A stretch of DNA of 64,000 nt from Orobanche coerulescens (GCA_033398695.1 CM065802.1:81578096-81642095); one strand, 5' to 3'; shown: positions 43,119 through 55,860, counted from the first letter of the stretch. Notes: a model not told the origin generated them from the letters alone. Program-made: numbers and translations.

Positions 43119-46035
43119 TGTAACAGCCCAAAAACAGTGGCTATTACAGTGCCGTGGACCCCTACTGGGACCCACCAGGTGATATCACAATATACAATTA
43201 AAATCTGACAACGTGGCACCGTACCACAACCTTTATCAAAACCCCGGTGTGGAGCATGAGTTATTCATATCTTTAAAACATGGGCAAACAAACACAGGAT
43301 CCAAATTCAGTACAGACCATATGACGATGGACAGTACCTAACAAATCTTAGTACAATCATACGACACAAAATAAAAATGAAAGTCACAATAAAGCATAAC
43401 CGAACAACCAAAAGACTCGGGGCCCCCGAAATAGCATACATCAGAATCCTCCGTCGCCATTGTGCTCCTCCTGTGCCTTGCCCTTTCCTCGCCCTGAAAT
43501 ACAAGTATTTCGCCCCAAACCACAGGGTCAGCTATACATGATAATAATTCTCATGACATTATACAATTCATATATATACTGATCTCAAAGAAATCCACCG
43601 ACTACTGAATATACCCCGAAGGCGTATAAACAATCAGTCCCAACTGTCGAACATAATCAACTATACGAACGACCATATACTATGGCTCAAGACGGACGTC
43701 ACAGTACGCCCGATCCGAAAATGTGTCCGTGCACATGTCCACCCCGTATACGGAATCCAGAATATACGTGGGACGATGTACCTAATTAGCCTCACGAACT
43801 ACGTCTCGTGTGCACGATCTAAATGCGGAAAACATCCACGCATGATCATCAAGTGCCCGGCTAAAAATCCTACACATAACCAATCGGCGAGCAGATATGA
43901 CTCCAGAGATGTCACGATACAACATGACAACGAAACTCAACGAATTACACTTTTACCAAGAAATCGAACAACTCACCGAAGTGTCAACAAAGCTCAAAAG
44001 GACTAACGGTAATAAGGACGGTAATTTCGGGGGTATCATCCCCAACACCATGACAATACGATCAAGGGTATTACCATATCACGAATCATAGATTATCAGA
44101 ACATTTCATACACACGAAACGCATAATAATCACAAGAATTCAACCATCACTATAACCAAGCAAGATAACTTGCCTCAATTCCGTAGACGAATAATCCTTC
44201 TTTGAATGGTCAAACGAACGGTATCCTCGTCTAACAATACTCACGTGAACAAGCACCTTGAATGAAATGTAATTCATTCAATAACACATTTATACGATAA
44301 TGGTATTATTACATAAATAATATTCGTAATTTTACTTGAATAAATCAATCATCCTATTGATCATTTTAATGTTCTTATTACAAATCATTGTATGTTTATC
44401 ATGTTCGTTCACATGTTCTAACCTTAATGTCAAATACTTGATGTCTAGTTTATCACCAATGTAATATCGTGAAAATATCTTTTCAATCATCGACACTTCC
44501 AATTACGATATAAGTTTGTGTTTAATTACGTTCTTCATTATTTCACCAACGATTACATTCAAAACTTGATTACTATATGAAACATAAGTTTAAGTTTCTA
44601 GTGAATTAAGAACATCTTAATTTACGTTTCTTAATACGCCCGGATTAATGAAATGGAATTCGGATACTCCTCTACCGCATTTGTATCATCATATTCAACA
44701 CAATCCTCTTAAGAACATTATCAATCTATTAATGTAGTGATTAACACCTTTTAACGAAATCGATAAATTCGAACATATGAAGATTACAACTTCCTTCTAT
44801 CAACATTCATTGGTTTACTTCGAAGAATTTATTAAAAGCCTAGTTATAGCATTGGATACTTGAGATTTTTGAAGTAACTTCATCTATCTAACAAAGATCC
44901 TCTACAAAGAGTTAACATCATCTTCCCAACAATTTTATTACAAAGGTTTTAGAGGCCAAAAATCATGGTTCCATACTACCTTCAAGAATCAATAGAATGT
45001 TCAAGACAAATTTAACATTTCTCACTTTTAATTATTAAGGATATCATCCCTAACATGTTCCTAGTGTTGAGACTAAAATCAAATTCCGATTATCATGCTA
45101 TACCTCAGGTTTTGTGTATACCATTATCAACACAATCACATTATGAAGTTATTTACATCAAGAAGTAACACTAATACCTTCAAAGTTAATCTTCACTTAG
45201 TTTGAGCATGATTCAATTAACTTATCATGTTTACACTAGTTTAAACTAACATTATGTGAAGTATTTATCTACTAACATCATCATAAGCATGGAATTGGTA
45301 TGAATTAAAGAAGGACCAACCTTAAAATGAAGAACAACACCAACACTTCAAGGGATACACTTCAATCTCTAGCTCTCCAAGTCACCAATCAAGTGTTGAA
45401 GCTCCAACACAAGTTAGGAAGGCTTAGAAATGGAGTTGGAAGGGAAAAGAATCGTTCCTCAGTTGGGAGGTTGAAAAGGGTCGAGTAGGAAGTGAATGGC
45501 AAGTCATACATTTATAATCTGAACTTGACATTACGTACGTTAACGAACGTGGTTAACGTACGTTACAGCCTTTACGTACGTAATCTTGTGATCATTACGT
45601 ACGTAACCAATTTCATCAAATCTCCCTGTCTCAAAACACGCAGTTCGTTACGTATGTAACCAGGCAGCTATTACGTACGTAATAGCCGTTGACTTGGCTG
45701 TCGCGATCGACTCCCGACCACCTACCCCTGCTCGGCCCCACCCGCCGAAAGGCGGATTGCTGGAGGATCTTTCCGCATTACGTACGTTAACGTATTGGTG
45801 TTACGTACGTAAGGCGACCTACATAACGTACGTTATGAAGACATGCTAACGTACGTCAAGTACTATAACAAGCATAAATGGAATTCTCGCAATATCACCC
45901 AACAACTAATATAGTATGAATGACCATGAATCCAACTTAACATAATTCGTCGGTATTTGCTACAACATCACAGATATGGTGCGAAAATACTTAACTTAAA
46001 TCATGAAATACAATATTAAAGGCGAGGGTATTACA
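43119..46035 (-). mobile_element. 3' LTR of the complete Tekay-like element
   Basis: 2,917 bp. On the minus strand starts TGTAATACCCTCGCC (46035) and ends GGGCTGTTACA (43119). Contains a TACGTACGTAA array (about 45530-45860) abutting a TATA box (45511-45517), a long AT-rich leader, and the block TCGGGGGCCCCGAGTC near 43420. Almost identical to 51163-54076. Confidence 0.93.
45511..45860 (-). promoter_or_regulatory. Palindrome array and TATA box, 3' LTR copy
   Basis: About ten words of the TTACGTACGTAA/TAACGTACGTTA type, ending right beside ATTATAAAT (minus strand). One word differs between the two LTRs (TACGTATG versus TACGTACG), in opposite sense at two positions. Confidence 0.7.
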
Positions 46036-46056
46036 TACTCCCCCCTTAAAAGGAGT
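46036..46056 (-). promoter_or_regulatory. Polypurine tract of the complete element
   Basis: Minus strand CTTTTAAGGGGGGAGTA immediately before the 3' LTR start; classical Tekay/Del junction, following GACGAAACTCC. Confidence 0.85.
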
Positions 46057-46069
46057 TTCGTCCCCGAAA

Positions 46070-49000
46070 CTAAGGGGTAAACAGTTCGGGGTATCTCTCT
46101 CGCATGCTATCTTCAGTCTCCCACGTAGCTTCCTCGACTCCATGTCTTGACCACTGAATTTTTAATAAGGGAATCGTCTTGTTCCTCAGCTGTTTAATTC
46201 TTCTCTCGAGTATCTGCATAGGCCGTTCTTCATATGAATGGTCGTCGGCTATTTCGACCTCGTCGAATTGAATAACGTGACTTGGATCAGCAACATACTT
46301 CCTTAACTGAGATACATGGAATACGTTGTGAATCCGACTCAAAGCTGGTGGCAATGCTAAACGATAGGCTAGGTCGCCTACTCGTTCCAGGATCTCAAAC
46401 GGACCAATATACCTTGGGCTCAATTTGCCTCTCTTCCCGAATCGGAAAACACCTCTGGTAGGAGATACCTTGACCAGTACATGGTCACCAACTTCAAACT
46501 CGAGTGGTCGTCGACGATTATCTGCATATGATTTCTGGCGGCTTTGGGCCGTTAATAGACGGCTCTTGATCAGGGAAATCTTCTCGCGGGCTGCCAATAA
46601 CATATCAGGTTCCGTACCGATAGATTCAGATAATTCGTCCCAGCACAAAGGGGACCTACAACGACGACCATATAATGCCTCATAAGGTGCCATCATGATC
46701 GAGGCGTGCCAGCTGTTATTTTATGTGAATTCTACCAACGGCAGTTGGGCTTCCCAGTCAGGCTTCCAATCGAGAGCACATGCCCTCAACATATCATCTA
46801 GAGTTTGAATTGTCATCTCAGACTGACCGTCGGTCTGAGGATGAAAAGCCGTACTGAAGTTCAACTGTGTACCCATAGCACGATGAACCGCCTTCCAGAA
46901 GTGCGACACGAACCGTCCGTCCCGATCTGATACAATACTCTTAGGGGTGCCATGCAATCTCACAATCTCTTTGATGAATAATTGGGCCAATCTCTCAGGG
47001 CCCCAAGTATCCTTGATCTCCAAAAAGTGGGCTGATTTAGTCAATCGATCCACAACTACCCAAATCGTATTCATGCCTCGACGGCTCGTCGGCAAACTAG
47101 TAATAAAGTCCATCGATATGTCTTCCCACTTCCACTCGGGAATCGGAAGCGGTTTCATCATGCCAGCTGGTCGTTGATGCTCAATCTTGACCTGCTGACA
47201 GGTCAAACATTTCGAAACGAATTCGGCAACCTCCCGTTTCATGTTACCCCACCAATAATACGGCTTCAAATCCTTATACATTTTGTTTGATCCCGGGTGT
47301 ATGGAATACGGGGTAGCATGAGCCTCCTTCAGAATAGTATTCCTCAACTCTTCGTCTGCTGGTACACACACTCGATTTTTAAAGCGTAACAGTCCATCCT
47401 CGTGAACCATAAATCCAGGGGCCTTCCCCTGATCGATTTCTCCTCGAACTCTGGATAAGAATGGGCCCGTCATCTGTTTCGTCCTGATCGTCTCATCAAG
47501 GGACGGTGAAATCTCGAGCATGCACAGTTGTCCCTGAATGCGTTGTATCCAGACCTCAATCTCTGGTCTCATGAACTCTAATTGCAACTCCCTCTGGGCG
47601 GTCAAACGAGCTAATATCTGCTCCTGCATCGTCTTGCGGCTCAAGGCATCGGCAACCACGTTTGCCTTGCCTGGATGATAAAGGATCTCGATATCATAGT
47701 CTTTGATTAGCTCTAACCACCTCCTTTGTCTCATATTCAACTCCTTCTGGGTAAAAATATACTTCAAGCTCTTGTGGTCCGTAAAAATCTGGCAGGCAAC
47801 TCCATACATATAGTGGCGCCAGATTTTTAAAGCAAACACTACGGCTGCTAACTCCAAGTCATGAGTCGGGTAGTTGACCTCATAAGGACGCAACTGTCTG
47901 GATGCATAGGCGATCACTTTCCCGTCCTGCATTAACACGCAGCCAAGGCCCTGCCTCGATGCATCGCTATATACCGCGAATCCTTCCGTTCCTCTAGGTA
48001 GTACCAAAACAGGTGCTGAAATTAATCGACCTTTGAGTTCATCAAAACTTTGTTGGCAAGCTTCCGACCACAAGTACTTCTTATCTTTTCTCAACAGATT
48101 AGTCATCGGTTGAGCAATTTTGGAAAATCCTTCCACGACCGATAAATGCAATAGCTGCTAGACCCAGAAAACTACGAACTTCCTTCACGTTCTTGAGGGT
48201 AGCCTTGATCTCGGATAGCTTCCGTCTTTTGTGGGTCTACTCTTACTCCCTCTGCCGATATCACATGACCCGGAAAAATGACTTGGACATCCAAAATTCA
48301 CACTTAGAAAATTTTCCATAGAGTTGTTCTCGCCTTAACGCATCGAGAACCTGGCGGAGGTGACACTCATGCTCCTCATGATCACGAGAGTAGACCAAGA
48401 TATCGTCAATAAAAACGACTACAAAACGATCCAGATAATTAATAAAAACCCGATTCATCAATTCCATGAATACTGCAGGTGCATTAGTCAGTCCGAATGG
48501 CATGACAACGAACTCATAATGCCCATAGCGAGTGCGAAAAGCTGTCTTCGGGACGTCAGACTCTCGAATCCGCAATTGGTGGTACCCGGACCTCAAGTCG
48601 ATCTTGGAAAATACAGCGGCTCCCTGGAGCTGATCCAATAGATCATCGATGCGAGGTAAAGGATACTTGTTCTTAATTGTTACTTTGTTCAGCTCCCGGT
48701 AATCAATACACAAACGCAGCGATCCGTCCTTCTTCCGTACGAATAACACCGGCACTCCCCAAGGGGATGCACTGGGCCGAACATATCCTTTCTCAGTTAA
48801 TTCTTCGAGTTGTCTTTTCAACTCCTGCATCTCAGTCGGGGCCATACGATATGGTGCTTTCGAAAGCGGGGACGTCCCTGGCTCCAACTCAATGGTGAAT
48901 TCCACCTCTCGCTGTGGGGGTATTCTTGGAAGCTCGTCTGGAAATACATCTGGATAATCTCGAACTATTGGGATATCAATCAATTTGACTGGCCGGTCAG

Positions 49001-50756
49001 CTGTCTTAGTCATGTAACACCAATAACCAATGCATCCCTGGCTCAGTAATCTCATAGCCTTCATAGCGCTGATGACTCTCCCAGAATGATTGGGATTATC
49101 ACCCCGAAAAATACACTCGACGCCATCATCTGATGTGACGGTCACCATTCGCTTACGGACGCTAAGGACGGCATCGTGACGATCCATCCAGTCGATGCCC
49201 AAGATTACATCATCTTTAGGTAAATCAACTACAATTAGGTCGGACAACCACTCACGGTTGTTCATGCTAATCGGACAGTTCTGTACTTCACGACTCCCAA
49301 TAATTCTTCTACCATCGGGTAGACCAATTACATAAGGTTCACAATCGGTAACACAATTCAAATGCAAACGACTCAAACAAGAACTGGACAAAAAGGAGTG
49401 TGAAGCACCCGTATCAAAAAGAACACAAACGGGCTGAGAGTGGATCTCGAGAGTACCTGCAATCATGCTGGCTTCGGGGTCATCGGCTTTCTTCATCTCG
49501 TAGACTCTGGGTTTTGCAACCCCGGAAGCAGGTGTACCAACTTGATTTCCACGGCCCATCCCTTTGTTCGCCCCGGTAGTCTGGTAAGAAGCGGATGGAG
49601 GAGCACGTTCCTGAACAGAAGACTGTACTGGAGCAAGAGATGCTACTGGAGCACGCCCGAGTCCACCCCGGCAATAGCGAGCACGATGACCATTCTTCCC
49701 GCAAGTGTGACAGGCAACGGCCGGCTTCGGACACTTGGAACTGATATGCCCCTGGTCCCCACAGTTATAACACACGACAAAGTAGCCGATTGCCAGAGTG
49801 CATTTCTGCGGTTTTGGTGCCATAGGTGGCCGCTCGGAAGGATTTGGTACAGTGGGGTTTCTTGAATATACCGATTCTCTTGTCTCCTTAGTGCAGTTCC
49901 TGGATCTCTTGTTGGAAAACTGAGGCTGCTTCTTGGAAATCTCCTTCGCAGTAAGTTCATATTCCAAAGCCTTCTCAATAAACTCCGATAAGGTCGTACA
50001 GTGGTGATTGAGTAATTGCATCCTCATTCGGGGTTTAAGCCTCTTGAGGAAATATTTGATCTTATCAGCTTCCGAACGGACAACTGACGTAGCAAAAGGG
50101 AGAAGTGCTTGTAATTTTTCGGCAATTGCTAACACATCCTCGTCTTCCGATGGGTCGGGGTTTAGTAATTCGAATAGTTTGGCTTCACGTAGGGGTGCAG
50201 GATAGTAACGATCTAGCATAAGATTCTTGAATTCCTCCCAAGTACTCGCGCCTTCGGCAGGCCTCACAGAAAGCCACCAAGTATGGGCACTCTTACTAAG
50301 GTAGTAGGCTGCCACCGCAACTCGATTTTCCTCTGGACATTCCACCATCTCGAACAGTTTCTCGAAATGCTCTATCCAGTGTACAATGTCGGCAGGCTCA
50401 GATGAGCCTTCAAAAGTCGGAGGTCGCTGACGTGATATGTCGCTAATAATCCGGCTCACGATCCCACCAGGCACCAGAGGCGGAGGCTGTTGTCCCTGCT
50501 GTTGACCAGTAGTATTCCTTTGCATAGTTTCCATCAGCCGACCCATTTGGGTCATCTGGGCCATCATGCCCTGCATCACGGTGTAAGGATCGGCACGTGC
50601 ATTCTCTCCGGTGTGGTGTGATTGGTCCCGAGAAGGCGAATCACTGCCTGCGGAACTCTGTTCCACATTCGCGCGTCTGTTAGCTCGTGGTATCGGAATT
50701 CGGCCTCTTCCGCGGCCTCGTCCCCCTCTGCCACGGCCTCTAAGGTTCCTTTCCAT
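46070..50756 (-). pseudogene. gag-pol: gag-pol polyprotein of the complete Tekay-like element
   Basis: Single fused gag-pol, ATG at 50756. The first 831 codons (50756-48261) hold an RG-rich N terminus, capsid (residues 100-270), two CCHC knuckles (329-342, 349-362), protease (FDTGAS, 447-452) and RT (about 655 onward; MPFGLTNAP 752-760, catalytic FIDD 782-785). The frame is lost just after CEFWMSK near 48275, with further indels at about 48120-48200. RNase H and integrase follow at 48151-46721: [16 protein letters not shown]; zinc finger [10 protein letters not shown]...[38 protein letters not shown], so D, D and E are kept. An in-frame TAA at 46721-46723 follows PLVEFT. The remainder, 46696-46070, has the integrase C terminus and chromodomain-type tail (PLLKIQWSRHGVEEATWE). 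Breaks make it inactive as assembled; assembly error is an alternative. Confidence 0.93.
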
Positions 50757-51144
50757 ACTGAAAGAATCAAGTCACAAGTACAGTTCGATTTATCAATCAT
50801 AATTCATGCTAAGTTAATAGCAACAGGGAATTTCCTATCCAACAAAGCAGTTGTAAAGAATCACCGATCACTACAAGTGTTACACACTCAATATCATATC
50901 AACATTAAGTCGAAACAATTCCAATCACATAATTAATTTTGGTTCTCCTCAAACAGATGAATTTTGCCTCATGGTAGCAAGATGCCAATATAAGTAAGGA
51001 GACCAATACATCGTCAATATCATGCCTCATGGTTTATGAGAACATACCGTATTCGACGGGTCAGGCGCTTGCACAGGTTACACGTGGCACGAAGTTTTCT
51101 CGATGCTATTTCGATTCTACAACGACTCAAAATAAAAACACACT

Positions 51145-51155
51145 CTCTGATACCA
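51145..51155 (-). promoter_or_regulatory. Primer-binding site (initiator Met tRNA type)
   Basis: Minus strand TGGTATCAGAG, complementary to the 3' end of plant initiator methionine tRNA, lies 7 nt inside the 5' LTR. It marks the start of minus-strand DNA synthesis. A 388 bp untranslated leader separates it from the gag ATG. Confidence 0.9.
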
Positions 51156-51162
51156 TCTTACA

Positions 51163-54076
51163 TGTGACCCAAAAACAGTGGCTATTACAGTGCCGTGGAC
51201 CCCTACTGGGACCCACCAGGCGATATCACAATATATAATTAAAATCTGACAACGTGGCACCGTACCACAACCTTTATCAAAACCCCGGTGTGGAGCATGA
51301 GTTATTCATATCTTTAAAACACGGGCAAACAAACACAGGATCCAAATTCAGTACAGACCATATGACGATGGACAGTACCTAACAAATCTTAGTACAATCA
51401 TCCGACACAAAATAAAAATGAAAGTCACAATAAAGCATAACCGAACAACCAAAAGACTCGGGGCCCCCGAAATAGCATACATCAGAATCCTCCGTCGCCA
51501 TTGTGCTCCTCCTGTGCCTTGCCCTTTCCTCGCCCTGAAATACAAGTATTTCGCCCCAAACCACAGGGTCATCTATATATGATAATAATTCTCATGACAT
51601 TATACAATTCATATATATACTGATCTCAAAGAAATCCACCGACTACTGAATATACCCCGAAGGCGTATAAACAATCAGTCCCAACTGTCGAACATAATCA
51701 ACTATACGAACGACCATATACTATGGCTCAAGACGGACGTCACAGTACGCCCGATCCGAAAATGTGTCCGTGCACATGTCCACCCCGTATACGGAATCCA
51801 GAATATACGTGGGACGATGTACCTAATTAGCCTCACGAACTACGTCTCGTGTGCACGATCTAAATGCGGAAAACATCCACGCATGATCATCAAGTGCCCG
51901 GCTAAAAATCCTACACATAACCAATCGGCGCGCAGATATGACTCCAGAGATGTCACGATACAACATGACAACGAAACTCAACGAATTACACTTTTACCAA
52001 GAAATCGAACAACTCACCGAAGTGTCAACAAAGCTCAAAAGGACTAACGGTAATAAGGACGGTAATTTCGGGGGTATCATCCCCAACACCATGACAATAC
52101 GATCAAGGGTATCACCATATCACGAATCATAGATTATCAGAACATTTCATACACACGAAACGCATAATAATCACAAGAATTCAACCATCACTATAACCAA
52201 GCAAGATAACTTGCCTCAATTCCGTAGACGAATAATCCTTCTTTGAATGGTCAAACGAACGGTATCCTCGTCTAACAATACTCACGTGAACAAGCACCTT
52301 GAATGAAATGTAATTCATTCAATAACACATTTATACGATAATGGTATTATTACATAAATAATATTCGTAATTTTACTTGAATAAATCAATCATCCTATTG
52401 ATCATTTTAATGTTCTTATTACAAATCATTGTATGTTTATCATGTTCGTTCACATGTTCTAACCTTAATGTCAAATACTTGATGTCTAGTTTATCACCAA
52501 TGTAATATCGTGAAAATATCTTTTCAATCATCGACACTTCCAATTACGATATAAGTTTGTGTTTAATTACGTTCTTCATTATTTCACCAACGATTACATT
52601 CAAAACTTGATTACTATATGAAACATAAGTTTAAGTTTCTAGTGAATTAAGAACATCTTAATTTACGTTTCTTAATACGCCCGGATTAATGAAATGGAAT
52701 TCGGATACTCCTCTACCGCATTTGTATCATCATATTCAACACAATCCTCTTAAGAACATTATCAATCTATTAATGTAGTGATTAACACCTTTTAACGAAA
52801 TCGATAAATTCGAACATATGAAGATTACAACTTCCTTCTATCAACATTCATTGGTTTACTTCGAAGAATTTATTAAAAGCCTAGTTATAGCATTGGATAC
52901 TTGAGATTTTTGAAGTAACTTCATCTATCTAACAAAGATCCTCTACAAAGAGTTAACATCATCTTCCCAACAATTTTATTACAAAGGTTTTAGAGGCCAA
53001 AAATCATGGTTCCATACTACCTTCAAGAATCAATAGAATGTTCAAGACAAATTTAACATTTCTCACTTTTAATTATTAAGGATATCATCCCTAACATGTT
53101 CCTAGTGTTGAGACTAAAATCAACTTCCGATTATCATGCTATACCTCAGGTTTTGTGTATACCATTATCAACACAATCACATTATGAAGTTATTTACATC
53201 AAGAAGTAACAATAATACCTTCAAAGTTAATCTTCACTTAGTTTGAGCATGATTCAATTAACTTATCATGTTTACACTAGTTTAAACTAACATTATGTGA
53301 AGTATTTATCTACTAACATCATCATAAGCATGGAATTGGTATGAATTAAAGAAGGACCAACCTTAAAATGAAGAACAACACCAACACTTCAAGGGATACA
53401 CTTCAATCTCTAGCTCTCCAAGTCACCAATCAAGTGTTGAAGCTCCAACACAAGTTAGGAAGGCTTAGAAATGGAGTTGGAAGGGAAAAGAATCGTTCCT
53501 CAGTTGGGAGGTTGAAAAGGGTCGAGTAGGAAGTGAATGGCAAGTCATACATTTATAATCTGAACTTGACATTACGTACGTTAACGAACGTGGTTAACGT
53601 ACGTTACAGCCTTTACGTACGTAATCTTGTGATCATTACGTACGTAACCAATTTCATCAAATCTCCCTGTCTCAAAACACGCAGTTCGTTACGTACGTAA
53701 CCAGGCAGCTATTACGTATGTAATAGCCGTTGACTTGGCTGTCGCGATCGACTCCCGACCACCTACCCCTGCTCGGCCCCACCCGCCGAAAGGCGGACTG
53801 CTGGAGGATCTTTCCGCATTACGTACGTTAACGTATTGGTGTTACGTACGTAAGACGACCTACATAACGTACGTTATGAAGACATGCTAACGTACGTCAA
53901 GTACTATAACAAGCATAAATGGAATTCTCGCAATATCACCCAACAACTAACATAGTATGAATGAACATGAATCCAACTTAACATAATTCGTCGGTATTTG
54001 CTACAACATCACAGATATGGTGCGAAAATACTTAACTTAAATCATGAAATACAATATTAAAGGCGAGGGTATTACA
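51163..54076 (-). mobile_element. 5' LTR of the complete Tekay-like element
   Basis: 2,914 bp. Minus strand starts TGTAATACCCTCGCC at 54076 and ends GGGTCACA at 51163. The last bases differ from the partner LTR (GGGCTGTTACA); otherwise the copies are nearly identical. TATA box at 53551-53557 directly follows the palindrome array. Confidence 0.93.
53551..53901 (-). promoter_or_regulatory. Palindrome array and TATA box, 5' LTR copy
   Basis: Array of TTACGTACGTAA-type words, 53572-53901, in the first 180-500 bp of the LTR. TATAAAT (minus strand) at 53551-53557 is 15 bp beyond the last word. The array is therefore in U3, where enhancer and promoter elements reside, and not in the transcribed R/U5. 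Confidence 0.75.
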
Positions 54077-54081
54077 CTTTT
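54077..54081. repeat. Target site duplication, right (CTTTT)
   Basis: Partner of 43114-43118; identical five bases. Confidence 0.9.
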
Positions 54082-54634
54082 CCAGTAACTTAATTTATCA
54101 CGAAAAGAATGCAGACTTTAAATAGAATATTAATTAAGTATCTTTTCCACCGGACATCTAATTGTTGTAGCTGGAGAGTGAGATAAACATGTTATTGACC
54201 AATAAACATGTTCTTAACTCATATACTGTATATCATATTGAAAAGTTCAAAATCTAAGCTAGTAATAATAATATATCTTCAACACCAAAAAACTTAACAC
54301 AACTGCAGGCACAATGGCAGAGAAATAGTAACACAATGATCCACTCCAACTCCATCGAAGAACCAAACCATCAACAGACCATGATACAAATCAACAAAAC
54401 GTTCCAAGCTTCATACTCACTCAACATGAATGCAGGTAAAATATTCTCACAAACTGACAAATAACCGTGAATTCTTGATGACTCTCACATGAATATCAAA
54501 GCAATAAGTTAACACTATGAAACAAGTCTTGCACAAGGAACCACAACGAATTTAAAACACTTAAAAACGTCAAACAAAATGCAATTTCAATGAGAAAAAA
54601 TAAATCAAAACTGCCTCAGCGGAAGGAATATCAT
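54082..54634 (-). other. AT-rich region resembling a host 3' UTR
   Basis: Immediately right of the Tekay insertion. On the minus strand it follows the stop of the short frame at 54635-54706 and has the base composition of a plant 3' UTR. It may include the rest of the HIR intron interrupted by the insertion. No gene identified. Confidence 0.3.
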
Positions 54635-54706
54635 CTAACCCTCGGAAAACTCCTTCAAAACTCCTTGCGAAGCAGCTTTAAACACAAGGTAAGCACTTTT
54701 ATGAGA
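54635..54706 (-). other. Possible terminal exon of an unrecognised host gene
   Basis: Minus-strand frame SAYLVFKAASQGVLKEFSEG ending TAG at 54635-54637, in a codon style unlike the surrounding retroelements. AAAAG at the upstream side could be a splice acceptor. I do not recognise the protein. The call rests only on composition and a UTR-like sequence downstream. Confidence 0.25.
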
Positions 54707-54794
54707 CATGAGTTACATGAAGACGAAATTTCAATGTAAGTTGGACTGACATTCCCTGTTCTAGACTTTTATGGTCATATAAGCTTCTTTCTAA

Positions 54795-55087
54795 TGGAGG
54801 AGTCCTCTTTTCCCATATTGGTGTTTTTTCCCTTGGGTTTCCGGAAGACCTCCCCCTTCATCATGGACACCGGCAGCAGCCTCCTCTGGTTCCCATGCAT
54901 GCGCCGCTACTCCTGCAACTTCCCCTACATGATCCCGGACAACATCACCACCTTCATCCCCAAATCCTCCACCTCTGCCAAAATCATCAGCTGCAAAAAC
55001 CCTATATGCAAAAAGGTATCCCACGCCCGCTGCAGAGAATGCCACAAAAATTCGACCCGATGCAACCGGATAAAAAGACACCTATAA
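54795..55087 (+). pseudogene. Nepenthesin-type (A1) aspartic protease fragment
   Basis: Plant A1 proteases are secreted or cell-wall endopeptidases. The N-terminal lobe around the first catalytic aspartate is clear: PFIMDTGSSLLWFPC at about 54855-54900, then ITTFIPKSSTSAKIISCKNP and cysteines spaced as in nepenthesin-like enzymes (CRECHKNSTRC). The part before PFIMDTG is already degenerate, the signal peptide is absent, and the sequence stops at TAA 55085-55087, far short of the second active-site Asp. So it is a roughly 95-codon fragment of a protein normally over 400 residues. Confidence 0.75.
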
Positions 55088-55128
55088 AATAAATTCAGTC
55101 AGTTTCTTAGGACTCACACAACATGTTC

Positions 55129-55440
55129 TTAACTGAACCGTGTCAGGTTGTTCTTATGCGCAATAGCATAGAAACGGTAACACGGGCCAGGTAAGTTGGT
55201 CGAGCTCATTTCACATGTCACAAGATTGTAGAAAATGCAAGCCCGGGCCTCACGAAAACCCAAGGACAAAATATCTGGGTATTTAACCCAACCAATTGGC
55301 TCGAGGACTTGCCCTATTCCACAGGCAAGCTGCAGAAGCCTGCACTTGTGAGCTCCCAAGTCTATGTCAGGCAGCACCTTCGACCACTCTCCACTCCGTG
55401 ATTCCATTCCCCAAACCTCCCATGAAAAATCTAGGTTCCC
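55129..55440 (-). pseudogene. Probable F-box-associated domain fragment
   Basis: Minus-strand frame with SWEVWGMESRSGEWSKV, HKCRLLQLACGIGQVLEPIG, YPDILSLGFREARACIFYNL and FYAIAHKNNLTRFS before the stop. The W-x-M ... GEWxKV and 'xxxFYNLVTCEM' pattern resembles the C-terminal beta-propeller-like domain of plant F-box proteins (substrate adaptors of SCF ubiquitin ligases). No F-box motif is visible upstream. A splice acceptor-like CCTAG precedes it at about 55436. Family call is tentative. Confidence 0.4.
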
Positions 55441-55860
55441 AACCAACAAAAAACAGGTGCTTGAACACAATCGATTCAGAATAAAGTACACCAATTTTAA
55501 ATGCATATGTACACACAAAGAAATGAATGGTGGGCAGCAGAGAACTATTACCATTTATTTCATGAGTCGAAAGGCGGCGGAACTTCGGTCGACCCCAACT
55601 ATCATAGAGGAGCTTCTGGAGACGCCATAATAGTAATTCAATCTCTTCTCTCTCTCCCAAGTCCTCGAATTGCTGCAGAATAGAGAGATTTTAGAGAGAT
55701 AGGGAGACGGTAAGAGGGGGATAGAAGCAGCGGTGGGGCAGCTTAGTAACCTATTTGCATGTATATAGGAGGGACTGAACCTACGGCTGAGATTTCACTT
55801 TTCGCTTTCGTGTTGGTGGGGCTGGGACCATAGTCTCCGGTCAACTAATTGGAAATAGTA
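55441..55860 (-). other. Possible 5' region of the F-box-like fragment
   Basis: Minus strand has TCCTATATAC at 55761-55770 followed by a leader with CTCTCTATCTCTC near 55690 and short open frames, for example one starting at 55629 (MASPEAPL then stop). This could be promoter plus broken first exon. Weak. Confidence 0.25.

Larger units (their letters stand above)
43119..54076 (-). mobile_element. Complete Tekay/Del-like Ty3/gypsy retrotransposon (about 10.96 kb)
   Basis: Whole element on the minus strand: 5' LTR 51163-54076, primer-binding site 51145-51155, gag-pol 50756-46070, polypurine tract 46036-46056, 3' LTR 43119-46035, flanked by the CTTTT duplication. By eye the two 2.9 kb LTRs differ at only about 15-20 positions, so the insertion is recent (of the order of a few hundred thousand years at usual plant rates). 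It lies in DNA next to the HIR fragment. Pol nevertheless has frameshifts and a stop. Confidence 0.95.

Noticed and set aside
44240..45300. Long AT-rich stretch inside the LTRs of the complete element as a possible gene
   Set aside because: Present identically in both LTRs (52280-53340) and without a sustained frame; it is LTR leader DNA.
54791..55081. Minus-strand Gly/Ala/Glu-rich frame opposite the protease fragment
   Set aside because: Shadow of the plus-strand aspartic protease coding sequence, which has clear family motifs.
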